From Paenibacillus_G sp049942825 (GTDB taxonomy: Bacteria > Bacillota > Bacilli > Paenibacillales > NBRC-103111): 64,000 nt of DNA. Shown here in pieces: positions 1 through 9,205 of this stretch (position 1 is its first letter; every line of letters starts with the position of its first letter). The stretch is from contig NZ_CP187970.1 of assembly GCF_049942825.1 (NCBI RefSeq), positions 1-64,000 on the forward strand, read 5' to 3'. The translations under genes and the position numbers were made by a program. Under the pieces are notes generated by a model. It was not told the origin of the DNA, ran no database searches, and worked only from the letters and a program-made list of their open reading frames with translations.

Positions 1-1362
1 GTGGATAGCCATCCTAACGACCAGTGGCAGCAAGTACTTCTAATATTGCAAAAAAGGGTGAGCAAGCCGAGCTATGAAACCTGGCTCGCGTCCACAAGGG
101 CCGTTGCATTCAACAAATCGACGGTGACGATCTGTGCACCCAACAAATTTGCAAGAGAATGGCTGGAGGACCGCTACACGAAGCACATCAATGAAGCCAT
201 TGTCGATTACATGGGCCACCCGGTCGAGCTCAAATTCACCATTGAAGATGAGCAAACGGAAGCTGCCGGCACTCCATCCGAAGCTCTGCCCGTGAAACCG
301 AAGCAGCCGCCTGCAGCTGAAGAAACGTTCAGCCATATGATGAACCCGAAGTATACCTTCGATACGTTCGTCATCGGTGCGGGGAACCGGTTTGCGCACG
401 CAGCGTCGCTGGCCGTCGCTGAAGCGCCGGCCAAAGCTTATAATCCGCTGTTCCTGTACGGAGGCGTCGGACTCGGCAAAACGCACTTGATGCATGCGAT
501 CGGCCATTTTGTGCTTGAGCATAATCCAAGCGCCCGCGTACTCTATATCTCGTCCGAGAAGTTTACGAACGAGTTCATTAATGCCATCCGGGACAACCGG
601 GGCGAGAGTTTCCGCGCCAAATACCGCAGTATCGACATTCTTCTTATAGATGATATTCAGTTCCTGGCCGGCAAAGAACAGACGCAGGAAGAATTTTTCC
701 ACACGTTCAATGCCCTTCATGAAGAACGCAAGCAGATCATCATTTCGAGTGACCGCCCGCCCAAGGAAATCCCGACGCTGGAAGAGCGCCTGCGCTCCCG
801 CTTCGAATGGGGGCTCATTACGGATATCCAGCCTCCGGACCTGGAGACCCGGATCGCAATTCTTCGGAAGAAAGCCAAGGCGGAGAATCTCGATATTCCG
901 AACGAAGCCATGGTCTACATCGCTAACCAGATCGACTCGAACATCCGGGAGCTGGAAGGTGCCCTGATTCGTGTCGTGGCCTATTCGTCGCTGATCAATG
1001 AGGACATTACTTCGCATCTGGCAGCCGAGGCGCTGAAGGATATCATTCCGAGCTCGAGGCCGAAGGTGATCACCATTCAGGATATCCAGGCGAAGGTCGG
1101 GGAATTCTATGGACTTAAGATTGAGGATTTTAAAGCGCGGAAGCGGACCAAAACTGTTGCTTTTCCAAGACAGATCGCCATGTATCTCGCCCGCGAAATG
1201 ACCGATTTCTCCCTGCCTAAGATCGGGGATGCCTTCGGAGGCCGGGACCATACGACGGTCATTCACGCCCATGAGAAAATTTCGGCGGCGCTGAAGGTGG
1301 ATCAAGATCTCTATAAGATCATCCAGAATATCAGCGAAAAAGTGAAAAACGTGACGATGTAA
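1..1362 (+). CDS. dnaA: Chromosomal replication initiator protein DnaA
   Basis: The AAA+ ATPase that binds DnaA boxes, melts oriC and loads the replicative helicase. The 453-residue protein has the full plan: N-terminal helicase-loading domain (about 1-85), a variable linker, an AAA+ core with Walker A GGVGLGKT at 154-161 and Walker B LLIDDIQ at 214-220, and the C-terminal DNA-binding domain with GRDHTTVIHA. The start is GTG at base 1, the usual chromosome zero point, so the promoter and any upstream DnaA boxes lie outside the window. It is followed by the oriC unwinding region and dnaN. Length matches the Bacillales family (about 446-455). Confidence 0.98.
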   Translation: MDSHPNDQWQQVLLILQKRVSKPSYETWLASTRAVAFNKSTVTICAPNKFAREWLEDRYTKHINEAIVDYMGHPVELKFTIEDEQTEAAGTPSEALPVKPKQPPAAEETFSHMMNPKYTFDTFVIGAGNRFAHAASLAVAEAPAKAYNPLFLYGGVGLGKTHLMHAIGHFVLEHNPSARVLYISSEKFTNEFINAIRDNRGESFRAKYRSIDILLIDDIQFLAGKEQTQEEFFHTFNALHEERKQIIISSDRPPKEIPTLEERLRSRFEWGLITDIQPPDLETRIAILRKKAKAENLDIPNEAMVYIANQIDSNIRELEGALIRVVAYSSLINEDITSHLAAEALKDIIPSSRPKVITIQDIQAKVGEFYGLKIEDFKARKRTKTVAFPRQIAMYLAREMTDFSLPKIGDAFGGRDHTTVIHAHEKISAALKVDQDLYKIIQNISEKVKNVTM

Positions 1363-1384
1363 AGTCACTATATAGCTCATTTAT

Positions 1385-1535
1385 CAGTTATACACAGGCC
1401 AGACCCTTGGGATAACCAATCGAATAATGAAGAGCCTATGCACAAACTATTCACATGTGGATAGGCTTTTCTTATGCCCCTTTCGGCTACATATCCACAT
1501 ATCCTCAGCCCCTACTACTATTACTAATAAAAAAA
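1385..1535 (+). other. oriC: oriC unwinding region with DnaA boxes and DnaA-trio tract
   Basis: The dnaA-dnaN spacer holds DnaA-box-like 9-mers: TTATACACA at 1388-1396, CTATTCACA at 1447-1455, TGTGGATAG at 1456-1464 (reverse orientation) and ATATCCACA at 1491-1499. Just downstream, 1512-1530 is a run of CTA/TTA triplets followed by an A-rich stretch. This is the arrangement described for the B. subtilis basal unwinding system, where DnaA-trios next to a box direct single-strand loading. It is therefore the likely melting site; the partner box cluster upstream of dnaA is outside the window. Confidence 0.85.
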
Positions 1536-1593
1536 AGGTAATATAGAGGTATATGCTGTATCCGACTATTTTAGAACCTGTAGGAGTGACATT

Positions 1594-2736
1594 ATGAAGT
1601 TAACGGTACTGAAAGAATATCTGAACGAGTCCATACAGCACGTATCGAAGGCCATTTCCAGCAAAACGACCATTCCCATCCTGGGCGGTATCAAAATAGA
1701 CGCGGATTCGACCGGAATGACGTTGACCGCAAGCGATACGGACATCTCCATTCAGAGCTTTATCCCAAAAGAGAAGAACGAAATTTCCGTTATCGATCTG
1801 AAGCAGACCGGCAGCGTCGTACTGCCATCCAAATTTTTTGTCGAGATTATTCGAAAGCTGCCGGCGCAGCAGGTCGAAATCGAAGTGAAGGAAGGTTTCC
1901 ACACCACCATTCGCTCCGGTTCTTCTGAAATTCAGCTGGTCGGCCTTGATCCCGAAGAATATCCGATCATGCCGGGCATTGAAGAGAACAAACGGATCCA
2001 GATTCCAAGCGATCTGCTTAAGACGATGATCAAGCAGACGGCCTTCGCCGTTTCGACGAATGAGGCCACCCCTATTCTTACAGGAATCCTGTGGACCATT
2101 GCCGATGGTAAGCTCAAGTTCACCGCCTGTGACAGACATCGTCTGGCCAGCCGCGAAACGAACATTGATACCGAAGAAGGCCTCGTTCTGAATAACGTCT
2201 CAATCTCCGGCAAGACGCTGAACGAGTTGTCCAAGATTTTGCCGGATCAGAACACGCTGATTGATGTCGTGTTCGCCGAGAATCAGGTGCTGTTCAAGAT
2301 GAGCTCCATTCTCTTCTACTCGCGGATTCTGGACGGTACCTATCCCGATACGTCGAAGCTCATCCCGCAGTCATACCAGACCGAGCTTGTCATCAACACC
2401 GACGACCTGGCCGATGCGATCGACCGTGCTTATTTGCTGTCCCGTGAAGAGAAGACGAATATCGTCAAGCTGATCATGCGTGAAGACCAGACCATCGAGA
2501 TCTCCTCCTCTTCCTCCGAGCTTGGCAAGGTCACAGAAGAACTGACGGCTGCCCGCCTGAACGGAGAGCTGCTCCGGATCTCTTTTAACTCCAAATATAT
2601 GCTCGATGCGTTGAAGGTAATGGATTCCGAGCAGATTCATATTGGTTTTACCGGTGCGATGCAGCCGATCATTATCCGGCCGGACGAAAATTCGAGCCTG
2701 CTGCAGCTCATCCTGCCTTACAGAACGACAGGCTAA
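1594..2736 (+). CDS. dnaN: DNA polymerase III subunit beta (sliding clamp)
   Basis: The ring-shaped processivity factor that tethers the replicative polymerase and repair enzymes to DNA. At 380 residues it has the family's usual length and three tandem clamp folds (about 1-125, 126-250, 251-380), ending in the typical LILPYRTTG-like tail. ATG at 1594 follows a GTAGGAG ribosome-binding site. It sits between oriC and rlbA, and rlbA begins 12 bases after its stop, so dnaN-rlbA-recF probably form one transcript. Confidence 0.97.
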   Translation: MKLTVLKEYLNESIQHVSKAISSKTTIPILGGIKIDADSTGMTLTASDTDISIQSFIPKEKNEISVIDLKQTGSVVLPSKFFVEIIRKLPAQQVEIEVKEGFHTTIRSGSSEIQLVGLDPEEYPIMPGIEENKRIQIPSDLLKTMIKQTAFAVSTNEATPILTGILWTIADGKLKFTACDRHRLASRETNIDTEEGLVLNNVSISGKTLNELSKILPDQNTLIDVVFAENQVLFKMSSILFYSRILDGTYPDTSKLIPQSYQTELVINTDDLADAIDRAYLLSREEKTNIVKLIMREDQTIEISSSSSELGKVTEELTAARLNGELLRISFNSKYMLDALKVMDSEQIHIGFTGAMQPIIIRPDENSSLLQLILPYRTTG

Positions 2737-2748
2737 AGGAGCAAACCC

Positions 2749-2964
2749 ATGAAAACCGTATCTATCCACACCGAATACATCACCCTCGGCCAGTTTCTGA
2801 AGCTTGCCGACTGCATATCCACAGGTGGACAAGCCAAACCATTTCTTGAAGAAACGCCGATTACCGTGAACGGGGAGCCGGAGCACCGCCGCGGCCGAAA
2901 GCTTCGCCCATCTGACATCATTAAGGTGCAGGGATGCGGGGATTTTCAGGTGGTTCAGGGCTGA
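2749..2964 (+). CDS. rlbA: S4-domain RNA-binding protein RlbA/YaaA
   Basis: A 71-residue protein that is essentially a single S4 RNA-binding fold: TLGQFLKLADCISTGGQAK is the helix-turn part, followed by a basic RRGRKLRPSD segment. The family (B. subtilis YaaA/RlbA, TIGR02988) is always found between dnaN and recF in Bacillales and has been linked to ribosome assembly; its RNA target is not visible here. The stop codon overlaps the recF start by one base, implying translational coupling. Confidence 0.9.
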   Translation: MKTVSIHTEYITLGQFLKLADCISTGGQAKPFLEETPITVNGEPEHRRGRKLRPSDIIKVQGCGDFQVVQG

Positions 2965-4070
2965 TGCAGTTAACCCGGCTGGCTCTGCAAAATTACCGAA
3001 ATTATGAACAGATGGAGTTTCGGACCGATGCGATGGTGAATATCATCGTAGGCCCGAATGCACAGGGGAAGACGAATCTGCTGGAATCCATCTTTGTTCT
3101 GGCCCTGACGAAGTCCCACCGGACCAATCAGGACAAGGAACTCATCCGATGGGATACCAAAGCGGCACAGCTGCACGCCGAAGTAGACAAGCGCTACGGA
3201 GCCGTGCAGCTGGATTTGTCTATTTCGCAACAGGGCAAGAAAGCCAAGATTAACGGGCTGGAGCAAAAGAAGCTGAGCAACTTCATCGGTTCTCTGAATG
3301 TCGTCATGTTCGCGCCGGAGGACCTGGAGATCGTGAAGGGCTCGCCGGGTGTCCGGCGGCGCTTTCTTGACATGGAGATCGGACAGGTTCATCCTTCCTA
3401 TCTCTACGATCTGTCGCAGTACAACAAGATCCTGGTGCAGCGCAATAATTACCTCAAACAACTGTTCTCCTCTTCCTCCCCGGCTCCACTTTTGGAAGTT
3501 TGGAATGAACAGTTGGCTTCTTTTGGTATTAAAATTATGAAAAAACGTCAAAGCTTTATAAAGAAGCTGCAGGCTTGGGCGGAGAAGATCCATTCGGGGA
3601 TCACAAACGGCGGAGAACAGCTGCGAATTGACTATGAAAGCCCGCTGTCCGGCAGCCTGGAGGAAGATGAAGCTGTTTTATTCGACCAATTTATGATAAA
3701 GTTATCACAGGTAAAGGATCAGGAGCTGCGCCGCGGCGTGTCGCTGGTAGGGCCTCACCGTGACGATTTAAGGTTCTATATCAACGGCAAGGAAGCACAG
3801 ACGTTCGGTTCTCAAGGTCAGCAGCGGACAACCGCATTGTCGCTGAAGCTGGCCGAGATCGAGCTGATTCATGAAGAAGTCGGTGAATACCCCCTCCTTC
3901 TGCTGGATGATGTGCTGTCCGAGCTGGACCGCTTCCGGCAGACGCAGCTCATCGAGACGTTTCAGCGAAAGGTGCAGACCTTCATCACAACGACCGGCAT
4001 TGAAAGTGTGGATGTTTCCAAACTCGAAAGCGCTTCTGTCATTCATGTACGCAGCGGAAGCTTGACATAG
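2964..4070 (+). CDS. recF: DNA replication and repair protein RecF
   Basis: An SMC-like ATPase that binds gapped DNA and helps RecO/RecR load RecA. The 368-residue protein shows Walker A GPNAQGKT (30-37), an ABC-type signature GSQGQQRT and Walker B LLLLDDVLSELD. I chose ATG 2964, inside the rlbA stop (ATGA overlap), over an upstream in-frame ATG at 2934 because it gives the canonical N-terminus MQLTRLALQNYRNY. Its place between rlbA and remB is the conserved Bacillales order. Confidence 0.96.
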   Translation: MQLTRLALQNYRNYEQMEFRTDAMVNIIVGPNAQGKTNLLESIFVLALTKSHRTNQDKELIRWDTKAAQLHAEVDKRYGAVQLDLSISQQGKKAKINGLEQKKLSNFIGSLNVVMFAPEDLEIVKGSPGVRRRFLDMEIGQVHPSYLYDLSQYNKILVQRNNYLKQLFSSSSPAPLLEVWNEQLASFGIKIMKKRQSFIKKLQAWAEKIHSGITNGGEQLRIDYESPLSGSLEEDEAVLFDQFMIKLSQVKDQELRRGVSLVGPHRDDLRFYINGKEAQTFGSQGQQRTTALSLKLAEIELIHEEVGEYPLLLLDDVLSELDRFRQTQLIETFQRKVQTFITTTGIESVDVSKLESASVIHVRSGSLT

Positions 4071-4099
4071 ATAGTTATGCCGATAAGGAGAGGGCCTGC

Positions 4100-4348
4100 A
4101 TGTTTATCCATTTGGGCGGGGAGAAAATTATTCGCGCATCGGAGCTTGTCGCCATTTTTGACTTATCCATCGAAAAATCCTCTAAAATATCCAAGCAGTT
4201 CGTAACCTATGCCAGCAAGGAGAAGCGCGTGGAAGTCATAGGCGACGAAGAGAGCAAATCGCTGGTGGTCACCCAGTCCAAGGTGTACTACTCCCCGATC
4301 TCTTCCATGACGCTCAAGAAACGCGCTCATCAGCTGCTGACGAACTAG
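4100..4348 (+). CDS. remB: Extracellular matrix regulator RemB (YaaB, DUF370)
   Basis: An 82-residue DUF370 protein. The family is known from B. subtilis YaaB/RemB, a regulator of biofilm matrix genes related to RemA. The sequence opens with the typical MFIHLGGEKII and continues as one short compact domain. A GGAGAGGG ribosome-binding site lies upstream. It sits between recF and gyrB as in B. subtilis, and a terminator-like hairpin follows it. Confidence 0.88.
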   Translation: MFIHLGGEKIIRASELVAIFDLSIEKSSKISKQFVTYASKEKRVEVIGDEESKSLVVTQSKVYYSPISSMTLKKRAHQLLTN

Positions 4349-4387
4349 CACGACCATAAAGCCTCTCTGCTCAGATATAAACTTCTT

Positions 4388-4418
4388 AGAAAAGGCTTCG
4401 AAAGAAGCTTTTCTTATT
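4388..4418 (+). terminator. Hairpin between remB and gyrB
   Basis: An inverted repeat at 4388-4399 and 4104+300 (4404-4414), reading AGAAAAGGCTTC / GAAGCTTTTCT around a GAAA loop, is followed by a T-rich stretch. It looks like an intrinsic terminator or attenuator separating the remB transcript from gyrB. Confidence 0.6.
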
Positions 4419-4438
4419 ACGGAAAAGTGGGTGTCTGC

Positions 4439-6352
4439 ATGTCTGTAAATCCAGGTACGACCTATGATGAAAGTCAGATCCAGGTGCTTGAAGGTCTGGA
4501 GGCGGTACGAAAGCGGCCCGGTATGTATATCGGCTCGACGAGCGCCCGGGGCCTTCATCACCTGGTGTGGGAAGTTGTCGACAACAGTATCGACGAAGCG
4601 CTTGCGGGGTACTGTACGCGTATTGAGGTTATTGTTCACAAGGATAATTCCGTTACCGTTATCGATAACGGTCGTGGGATTCCGGTAGGGGAACACCCCA
4701 AGCTGAAAAAATCGACGCTCGAAGTCGTGCTCACCGTTCTTCATGCCGGCGGTAAGTTCGGCGGTGAGGGCTATAAAGTTTCGGGCGGTCTGCACGGCGT
4801 CGGTGTATCCGTCGTGAATGCTTTATCCAAAAAGCTCGAGGTACAGGTCAAACGGGAAGGCAAGGTCTATCAGCAGGAATACCGCTGTGGGGCCCCTCAG
4901 TATGACATCAAGGAGATCGGTGAATCCGAGCTGACCGGTACCCAGGTTACCTTCTGGCCGGACGAAGAGATTTTCACGGAGACGACGGAATATGACTTCG
5001 ATACCCTTCAATCGCGTATTCGTGAACTGGCGTTTTTGAACAAGGGCATTGAGATTGTGCTGACCGATGAGCGTACGGATATCTCCCAGACGTTCATATA
5101 CGAGGGGGGTATTATTTCATTCGTCGAGCACTTGAACCAGAACCGGGAACCGGTGCACCAACCGCCGATCTATGTGGAAGGCGAGAAGGATCATATTCAG
5201 GTTGAAGTTGCGCTTCAGTACAACGACAGCTATACGGAGAACATCTACTCGTTCGCGAACAACATCAATACCCATGAGGGCGGAACCCACGAGTCCGGAT
5301 TCAAGAGTGCCCTTACCCGGATTTTGAATGAGTACGCGCGCAAATATAACGCGATCAAAGACAGTGACGCTAACCTGTCCGGTGACGATGTCCGTGAAGG
5401 CCTGACGGCGATCATCTCCGTCAAGATTCCGGATCCTCAGTTCGAGGGACAGACGAAGACGAAGCTCGGCAACAGCGAGGTCCGCGGGATTGTGGAGTCC
5501 TTGTTCGCCGAGAAGCTCGAAGAGTTCCTGCAGGAGAACCCCGCTATCGCGAAGAAGATCGTGGAGAAAGGCGTGCAGGCCCAGCGGGCCCGTGAAGCGG
5601 CGCGCAAAGCCCGTGAGCTTACCCGGCGCAAGAGCGCCCTGGAGGTCAGCTCCCTTCCCGGCAAGCTGGCCGACTGCTCTTCGAAAGACGCTTCGATCTC
5701 CGAAGTGTATATCGTCGAAGGGGACTCGGCAGGCGGCTCCGCCAAGCAGGGACGCGACCGTCACTTCCAGGCAATCCTGCCGCTGCGCGGTAAGATTCTC
5801 AACGTCGAGAAGGCACGTCTCGACAAGATTTTGTCCAATGCGGAGATCCGTGCGATCATTACCGCCTTGGGTACGGGAATCGGGGAGGACTTCGACATCT
5901 CCAAAGCCCGCTATCACAAAATCATTATCATGACGGACGCGGACGTCGACGGAGCGCATATTCGGACGCTGCTCCTCACCTTCTTCTTCCGCTACATGCG
6001 CAAACTGATCGAAGCGGGATTCGTGTACATCGCACAGCCGCCTCTCTACAAGCTCGAGCGGAACAAGACGGTCCGCTACGCATACAACGACAAGCAGCGC
6101 GAAGCCATCATGGCGGAATTCGGTGAAGGCGCCAAGGTCAACGTCCAGCGCTACAAGGGTCTCGGAGAGATGAACCCGGGCCAGCTGTGGGAGACGACCA
6201 TGGATCCGGACAGCCGTACGCTACTGCAGGTCAGCATCCAGGACGCCATCGACGCCGACGTCGTATTCGATACCCTGATGGGCGATGCAGTCGAACCGCG
6301 GCGCGATTTTATTCAGCTCCACGCAAGATACGTGAAGAACCTGGATATTTAA
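4439..6352 (+). CDS. gyrB: DNA gyrase subunit B
   Basis: The ATPase subunit of gyrase, which with GyrA introduces negative supercoils. At 637 residues it has the usual length. The N-terminal GHKL ATPase shows VVDNSIDEALAG and GGKFGGEGYKVSGGLHGVG; the C-terminal TOPRIM domain has VEGDSAGGSA and DADVDGAHI, and the protein ends with the GyrA-binding tail. An in-frame GTG at 4427 is possible, but ATG 4439 (MSVNPGTTYDES) resembles family N-termini better. It precedes gyrA after a 200-base spacer. Confidence 0.97.
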   Translation: MSVNPGTTYDESQIQVLEGLEAVRKRPGMYIGSTSARGLHHLVWEVVDNSIDEALAGYCTRIEVIVHKDNSVTVIDNGRGIPVGEHPKLKKSTLEVVLTVLHAGGKFGGEGYKVSGGLHGVGVSVVNALSKKLEVQVKREGKVYQQEYRCGAPQYDIKEIGESELTGTQVTFWPDEEIFTETTEYDFDTLQSRIRELAFLNKGIEIVLTDERTDISQTFIYEGGIISFVEHLNQNREPVHQPPIYVEGEKDHIQVEVALQYNDSYTENIYSFANNINTHEGGTHESGFKSALTRILNEYARKYNAIKDSDANLSGDDVREGLTAIISVKIPDPQFEGQTKTKLGNSEVRGIVESLFAEKLEEFLQENPAIAKKIVEKGVQAQRAREAARKARELTRRKSALEVSSLPGKLADCSSKDASISEVYIVEGDSAGGSAKQGRDRHFQAILPLRGKILNVEKARLDKILSNAEIRAIITALGTGIGEDFDISKARYHKIIIMTDADVDGAHIRTLLLTFFFRYMRKLIEAGFVYIAQPPLYKLERNKTVRYAYNDKQREAIMAEFGEGAKVNVQRYKGLGEMNPGQLWETTMDPDSRTLLQVSIQDAIDADVVFDTLMGDAVEPRRDFIQLHARYVKNLDI

Positions 6353-6401
6353 AATTATTATTGCATTGCCCATAACCGGACCCTCGGGTCCACATGCGGA
6401 T

Positions 6402-6440
6402 CTGCTGCAGCGAGGCATTTCATTCGGCCTGCAGCAGTTT
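6402..6440 (+). terminator. Inverted repeat in the gyrB-gyrA spacer
   Basis: CTGCTGCAG (6402-6410) and CTGCAGCAG (6429-6437) form a 9-bp stem with an 18-base loop, followed by TTT. A smaller GGACCC/GGGTCC inverted repeat lies just upstream. It may end or attenuate the gyrB transcript, but the T tract is short. Confidence 0.4.
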
Positions 6441-6554
6441 CGCGGTTTTCAGGGATCTAGCAGTCCCCTCCGCAGGAGAACGTTGTTTTTATATTGTCCT
6501 ACCATCATCCTTTGACTTAAGGCCTAATCCAGTGAAGTAATGTAGGAGGTACCA

Positions 6555-9062
6555 ATGTCGGAAGAACCTCGTTCGCAAGTAAAAGAAATTGATATCGGTT
6601 CGGAAATGCGCACCTCCTTTATGGACTATGCGATGAGTATCATCGTCTCCCGTGCGCTCCCGGATGTCCGGGACGGCTTGAAGCCGGTGCACAGACGGAT
6701 TCTCTTTGCCATGTCCGAGCTCGGTATGTCCCCGGACAAGCCGTACAAGAAGTCTGCGAGAATCGTCGGTGAAGTTATCGGTAAGTATCACCCCCACGGG
6801 GATTCCGCCGTGTATGAGACGATGGTCCGTATGGCGCAGGATTTCTCACTGCGCTACATGCTCGTGGACGGTCACGGAAACTTCGGTTCCATTGACGGCG
6901 ATATGGCAGCGGCTATGCGTTATACGGAAGCCCGTCTGTCCAAGATTGCCATGGAGCTGCTGCGTGATATCAACAAAGAAACGATCGATTTCGTTCCGAA
7001 CTATGACGGTGAGGAACATGAGCCGGCCGTACTTCCGTCCCGTTTCCCCAACCTTTTGGTGAACGGTCTGTCGGGGATCGCAGTCGGGATGGCAACCAAC
7101 ATTCCGCCGCATAACCTGACCGAAGTGATCAACGGGGTTCAGCAGCTGATCCAGAACCCGGAGGTCACTCCGCTGGAGCTCATGCAGTCGATCAAGGGGC
7201 CGGACTTCCCTACGGGCGGCTATATTATGGGCCGTGAGGGAATCAAGCAGGCCTATGCGACGGGCCGAGGCTCGGTCATCATGCGTGCGAAAACCCTGAT
7301 TGAGGAGAACGGCAACAAAGCCAGAATCATCGTTTATGAGCTTCCTTACCAGGTAAATAAGGCCCGGTTGATCGAGAAGATCGCCGAGCTTGTGCGTGAG
7401 AAGAAAATCGACGGGATTACGGACCTGCGGGATGAATCGGACCGCAACGGCATGCGCATCGTGATTGAGCTGCGCAGAGATGTCAATCCGAATGTCGTTT
7501 TGAATAATTTGTACAAACAAACCGCCATGCAGTCCAATTTCGGCATTATTATGCTGGCCTTGGTGAATGGCGAGCCGAAGGTGCTGAATCTTCGGGATGT
7601 CCTCTTCCACTACCTGGAGCACCAGAAGGAAGTCATCCGCCGGAGAACCGAATTTGAGCTGCGCAAGGCGGAAGCACGTGCCCATATTCTTGAAGGCCTT
7701 CGTATTGCACTTGACCATCTCGATGAGGTCATCGCGTTAATCCGTGCCTCCCGCACGACGGAGGAGGCCAGAGAAGGCCTCATGACCCGGTTCGGGCTCA
7801 GCTTCGATCAGGCGCAGGCGATTCTGGACATGCGTTTGCAGCGTCTCACCGGGTTGGAGCGCCAGAAGATCGAGGAAGAGTATGCCGAGCTGCTTAAGAA
7901 AATCGCCGAGTATAAAGCCATTCTGGCCGATGAGCAGCTTGTGCTGGAAATTATCAGCAATGAGCTTAATGAAATCAAAGAGAAGTTCGGAGATGACCGG
8001 CGTTCGGAGATTACCATCGGCGAGGAAAGCATCGAAGATGAAGATCTCATTCCTCAGAGTGACGTTGTCATCACCATTACCCATACCGGCTACATCAAGC
8101 GTCTGCCTGTGACGACATACCGCAGTCAGCGCCGCGGCGGCAAAGGGATTATGGGCATGGACACGAAGGATAAAGACTTTGTGGAACACCTCTTTGTCAC
8201 GAACACTCACCACTACCTGCTGTTCTTTACGAACAAAGGCAAGGTTTACCGCTTGAAGGCGTATGAGATTCCAGATCTCAGCCGTACGGCCAGAGGAACG
8301 CCGATCATCAACCTGATTCAGATCGAACAGGGGGAGACGATAAATGCGGTCATTCCGGTGGAAGCCTTTGATTCGGACAAGTACCTGTTCTTTGCATCGA
8401 AGAAAGGACTTGTGAAGAAGACTTCGCTGGACGATTACAGCAACATCCGCAAAGGCGGTTTGATTGCGATCACGCTGCGCGAAGATGATGACCTGATTGG
8501 TGTGCGGTTAACCGACGGCAACCAGTCTATCATTATGGGGACGGCACAAGGCATGTCAATCCACTTCCCGGAGAACGAAGTGCGCCCGATGGGCCGCTCG
8601 GCTACGGGGGTTAAAGGGATCCAGCTGGATGAAGAAGACCATGTGATCGATATGGACGTCGTCCACCAGGATAACAGCGTTCTAATCGTTACCTCGAAGG
8701 GATTCGGCAAGCGTACTCCGGTATCGGAATACCGTCTTCAGTCACGCGGAGGTAAGGGGATCAAGACCCTGAACGTGACGTCCAAGAACGGACCCGTAGT
8801 GGGCTTGAAAGTCGTGCAGGAAGAGGAAGATCTCATGATCATTACCGCTTTCGGTACGGTGATCCGGACAAGCATGTCCGGTATCTCCTTGATGGGACGC
8901 AACACACAGGGGGTTCGCTTGATCAACATCCGGGAGGAAGATGAAGTGTCTACCTTAGCTCGGGTGGAGAAGAGCGAAGATTCCGGGGAAGATCTGGAAG
9001 GCGAAGAAGCCGGAGAGATTCAAGATACGGAAGAAGGCTTGGATGAACCCGCTGAAGAATAA
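6555..9062 (+). CDS. gyrA: DNA gyrase subunit A
   Basis: The DNA breakage-reunion subunit of gyrase. The 835-residue protein carries the catalytic tyrosine Y123 (AAAMRYTEARLS), the quinolone-determining segment HPHGDSAVYE with Ser84 and Glu88 in the sensitive state, and the GyrA box QRRGGKG that marks a true gyrase rather than topoisomerase IV. The C-terminal pinwheel repeats end in an acidic tail rich in E and D. ATG 6555 follows a TAGGAGG ribosome-binding site. A strong terminator follows. Confidence 0.98.
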   Translation: MSEEPRSQVKEIDIGSEMRTSFMDYAMSIIVSRALPDVRDGLKPVHRRILFAMSELGMSPDKPYKKSARIVGEVIGKYHPHGDSAVYETMVRMAQDFSLRYMLVDGHGNFGSIDGDMAAAMRYTEARLSKIAMELLRDINKETIDFVPNYDGEEHEPAVLPSRFPNLLVNGLSGIAVGMATNIPPHNLTEVINGVQQLIQNPEVTPLELMQSIKGPDFPTGGYIMGREGIKQAYATGRGSVIMRAKTLIEENGNKARIIVYELPYQVNKARLIEKIAELVREKKIDGITDLRDESDRNGMRIVIELRRDVNPNVVLNNLYKQTAMQSNFGIIMLALVNGEPKVLNLRDVLFHYLEHQKEVIRRRTEFELRKAEARAHILEGLRIALDHLDEVIALIRASRTTEEAREGLMTRFGLSFDQAQAILDMRLQRLTGLERQKIEEEYAELLKKIAEYKAILADEQLVLEIISNELNEIKEKFGDDRRSEITIGEESIEDEDLIPQSDVVITITHTGYIKRLPVTTYRSQRRGGKGIMGMDTKDKDFVEHLFVTNTHHYLLFFTNKGKVYRLKAYEIPDLSRTARGTPIINLIQIEQGETINAVIPVEAFDSDKYLFFASKKGLVKKTSLDDYSNIRKGGLIAITLREDDDLIGVRLTDGNQSIIMGTAQGMSIHFPENEVRPMGRSATGVKGIQLDEEDHVIDMDVVHQDNSVLIVTSKGFGKRTPVSEYRLQSRGGKGIKTLNVTSKNGPVVGLKVVQEEEDLMIITAFGTVIRTSMSGISLMGRNTQGVRLINIREEDEVSTLARVEKSEDSGEDLEGEEAGEIQDTEEGLDEPAEE

Positions 9063-9078
9063 CCAATAGTATCCGAGA

Positions 9079-9107
9079 AGAATGGGGCTTACATCCCCAT
9101 TCTTTTT
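9079..9107 (+). terminator. Intrinsic terminator after gyrA
   Basis: AGAATGGGG (9079-9087) pairs with CCCCATTCT (9095-9103) and runs into a T tract. This is a clean rho-independent terminator 17 bases after the gyrA stop. Confidence 0.85.
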
Positions 9108-9117
9108 GATTTATAAT
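9089..9117 (+). promoter_or_regulatory. Putative sigma-A promoter for the HD-GYP gene
   Basis: TTACAT (9089-9094) and TATAAT (9112-9117) are separated by 17 bases. The -35 lies inside the gyrA terminator, so the two signals overlap. The gene start is about 90 bases downstream. Confidence 0.5.
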
Positions 9118-9205
9118 GGGTTTACGTAGGTCTCCGGTCTTGGTTTTGCGGAAGTGGGCCTATACTGCAAGAGCTTGCATACTGAAGGCAAAGAGAGGGA
9201 TTTTT

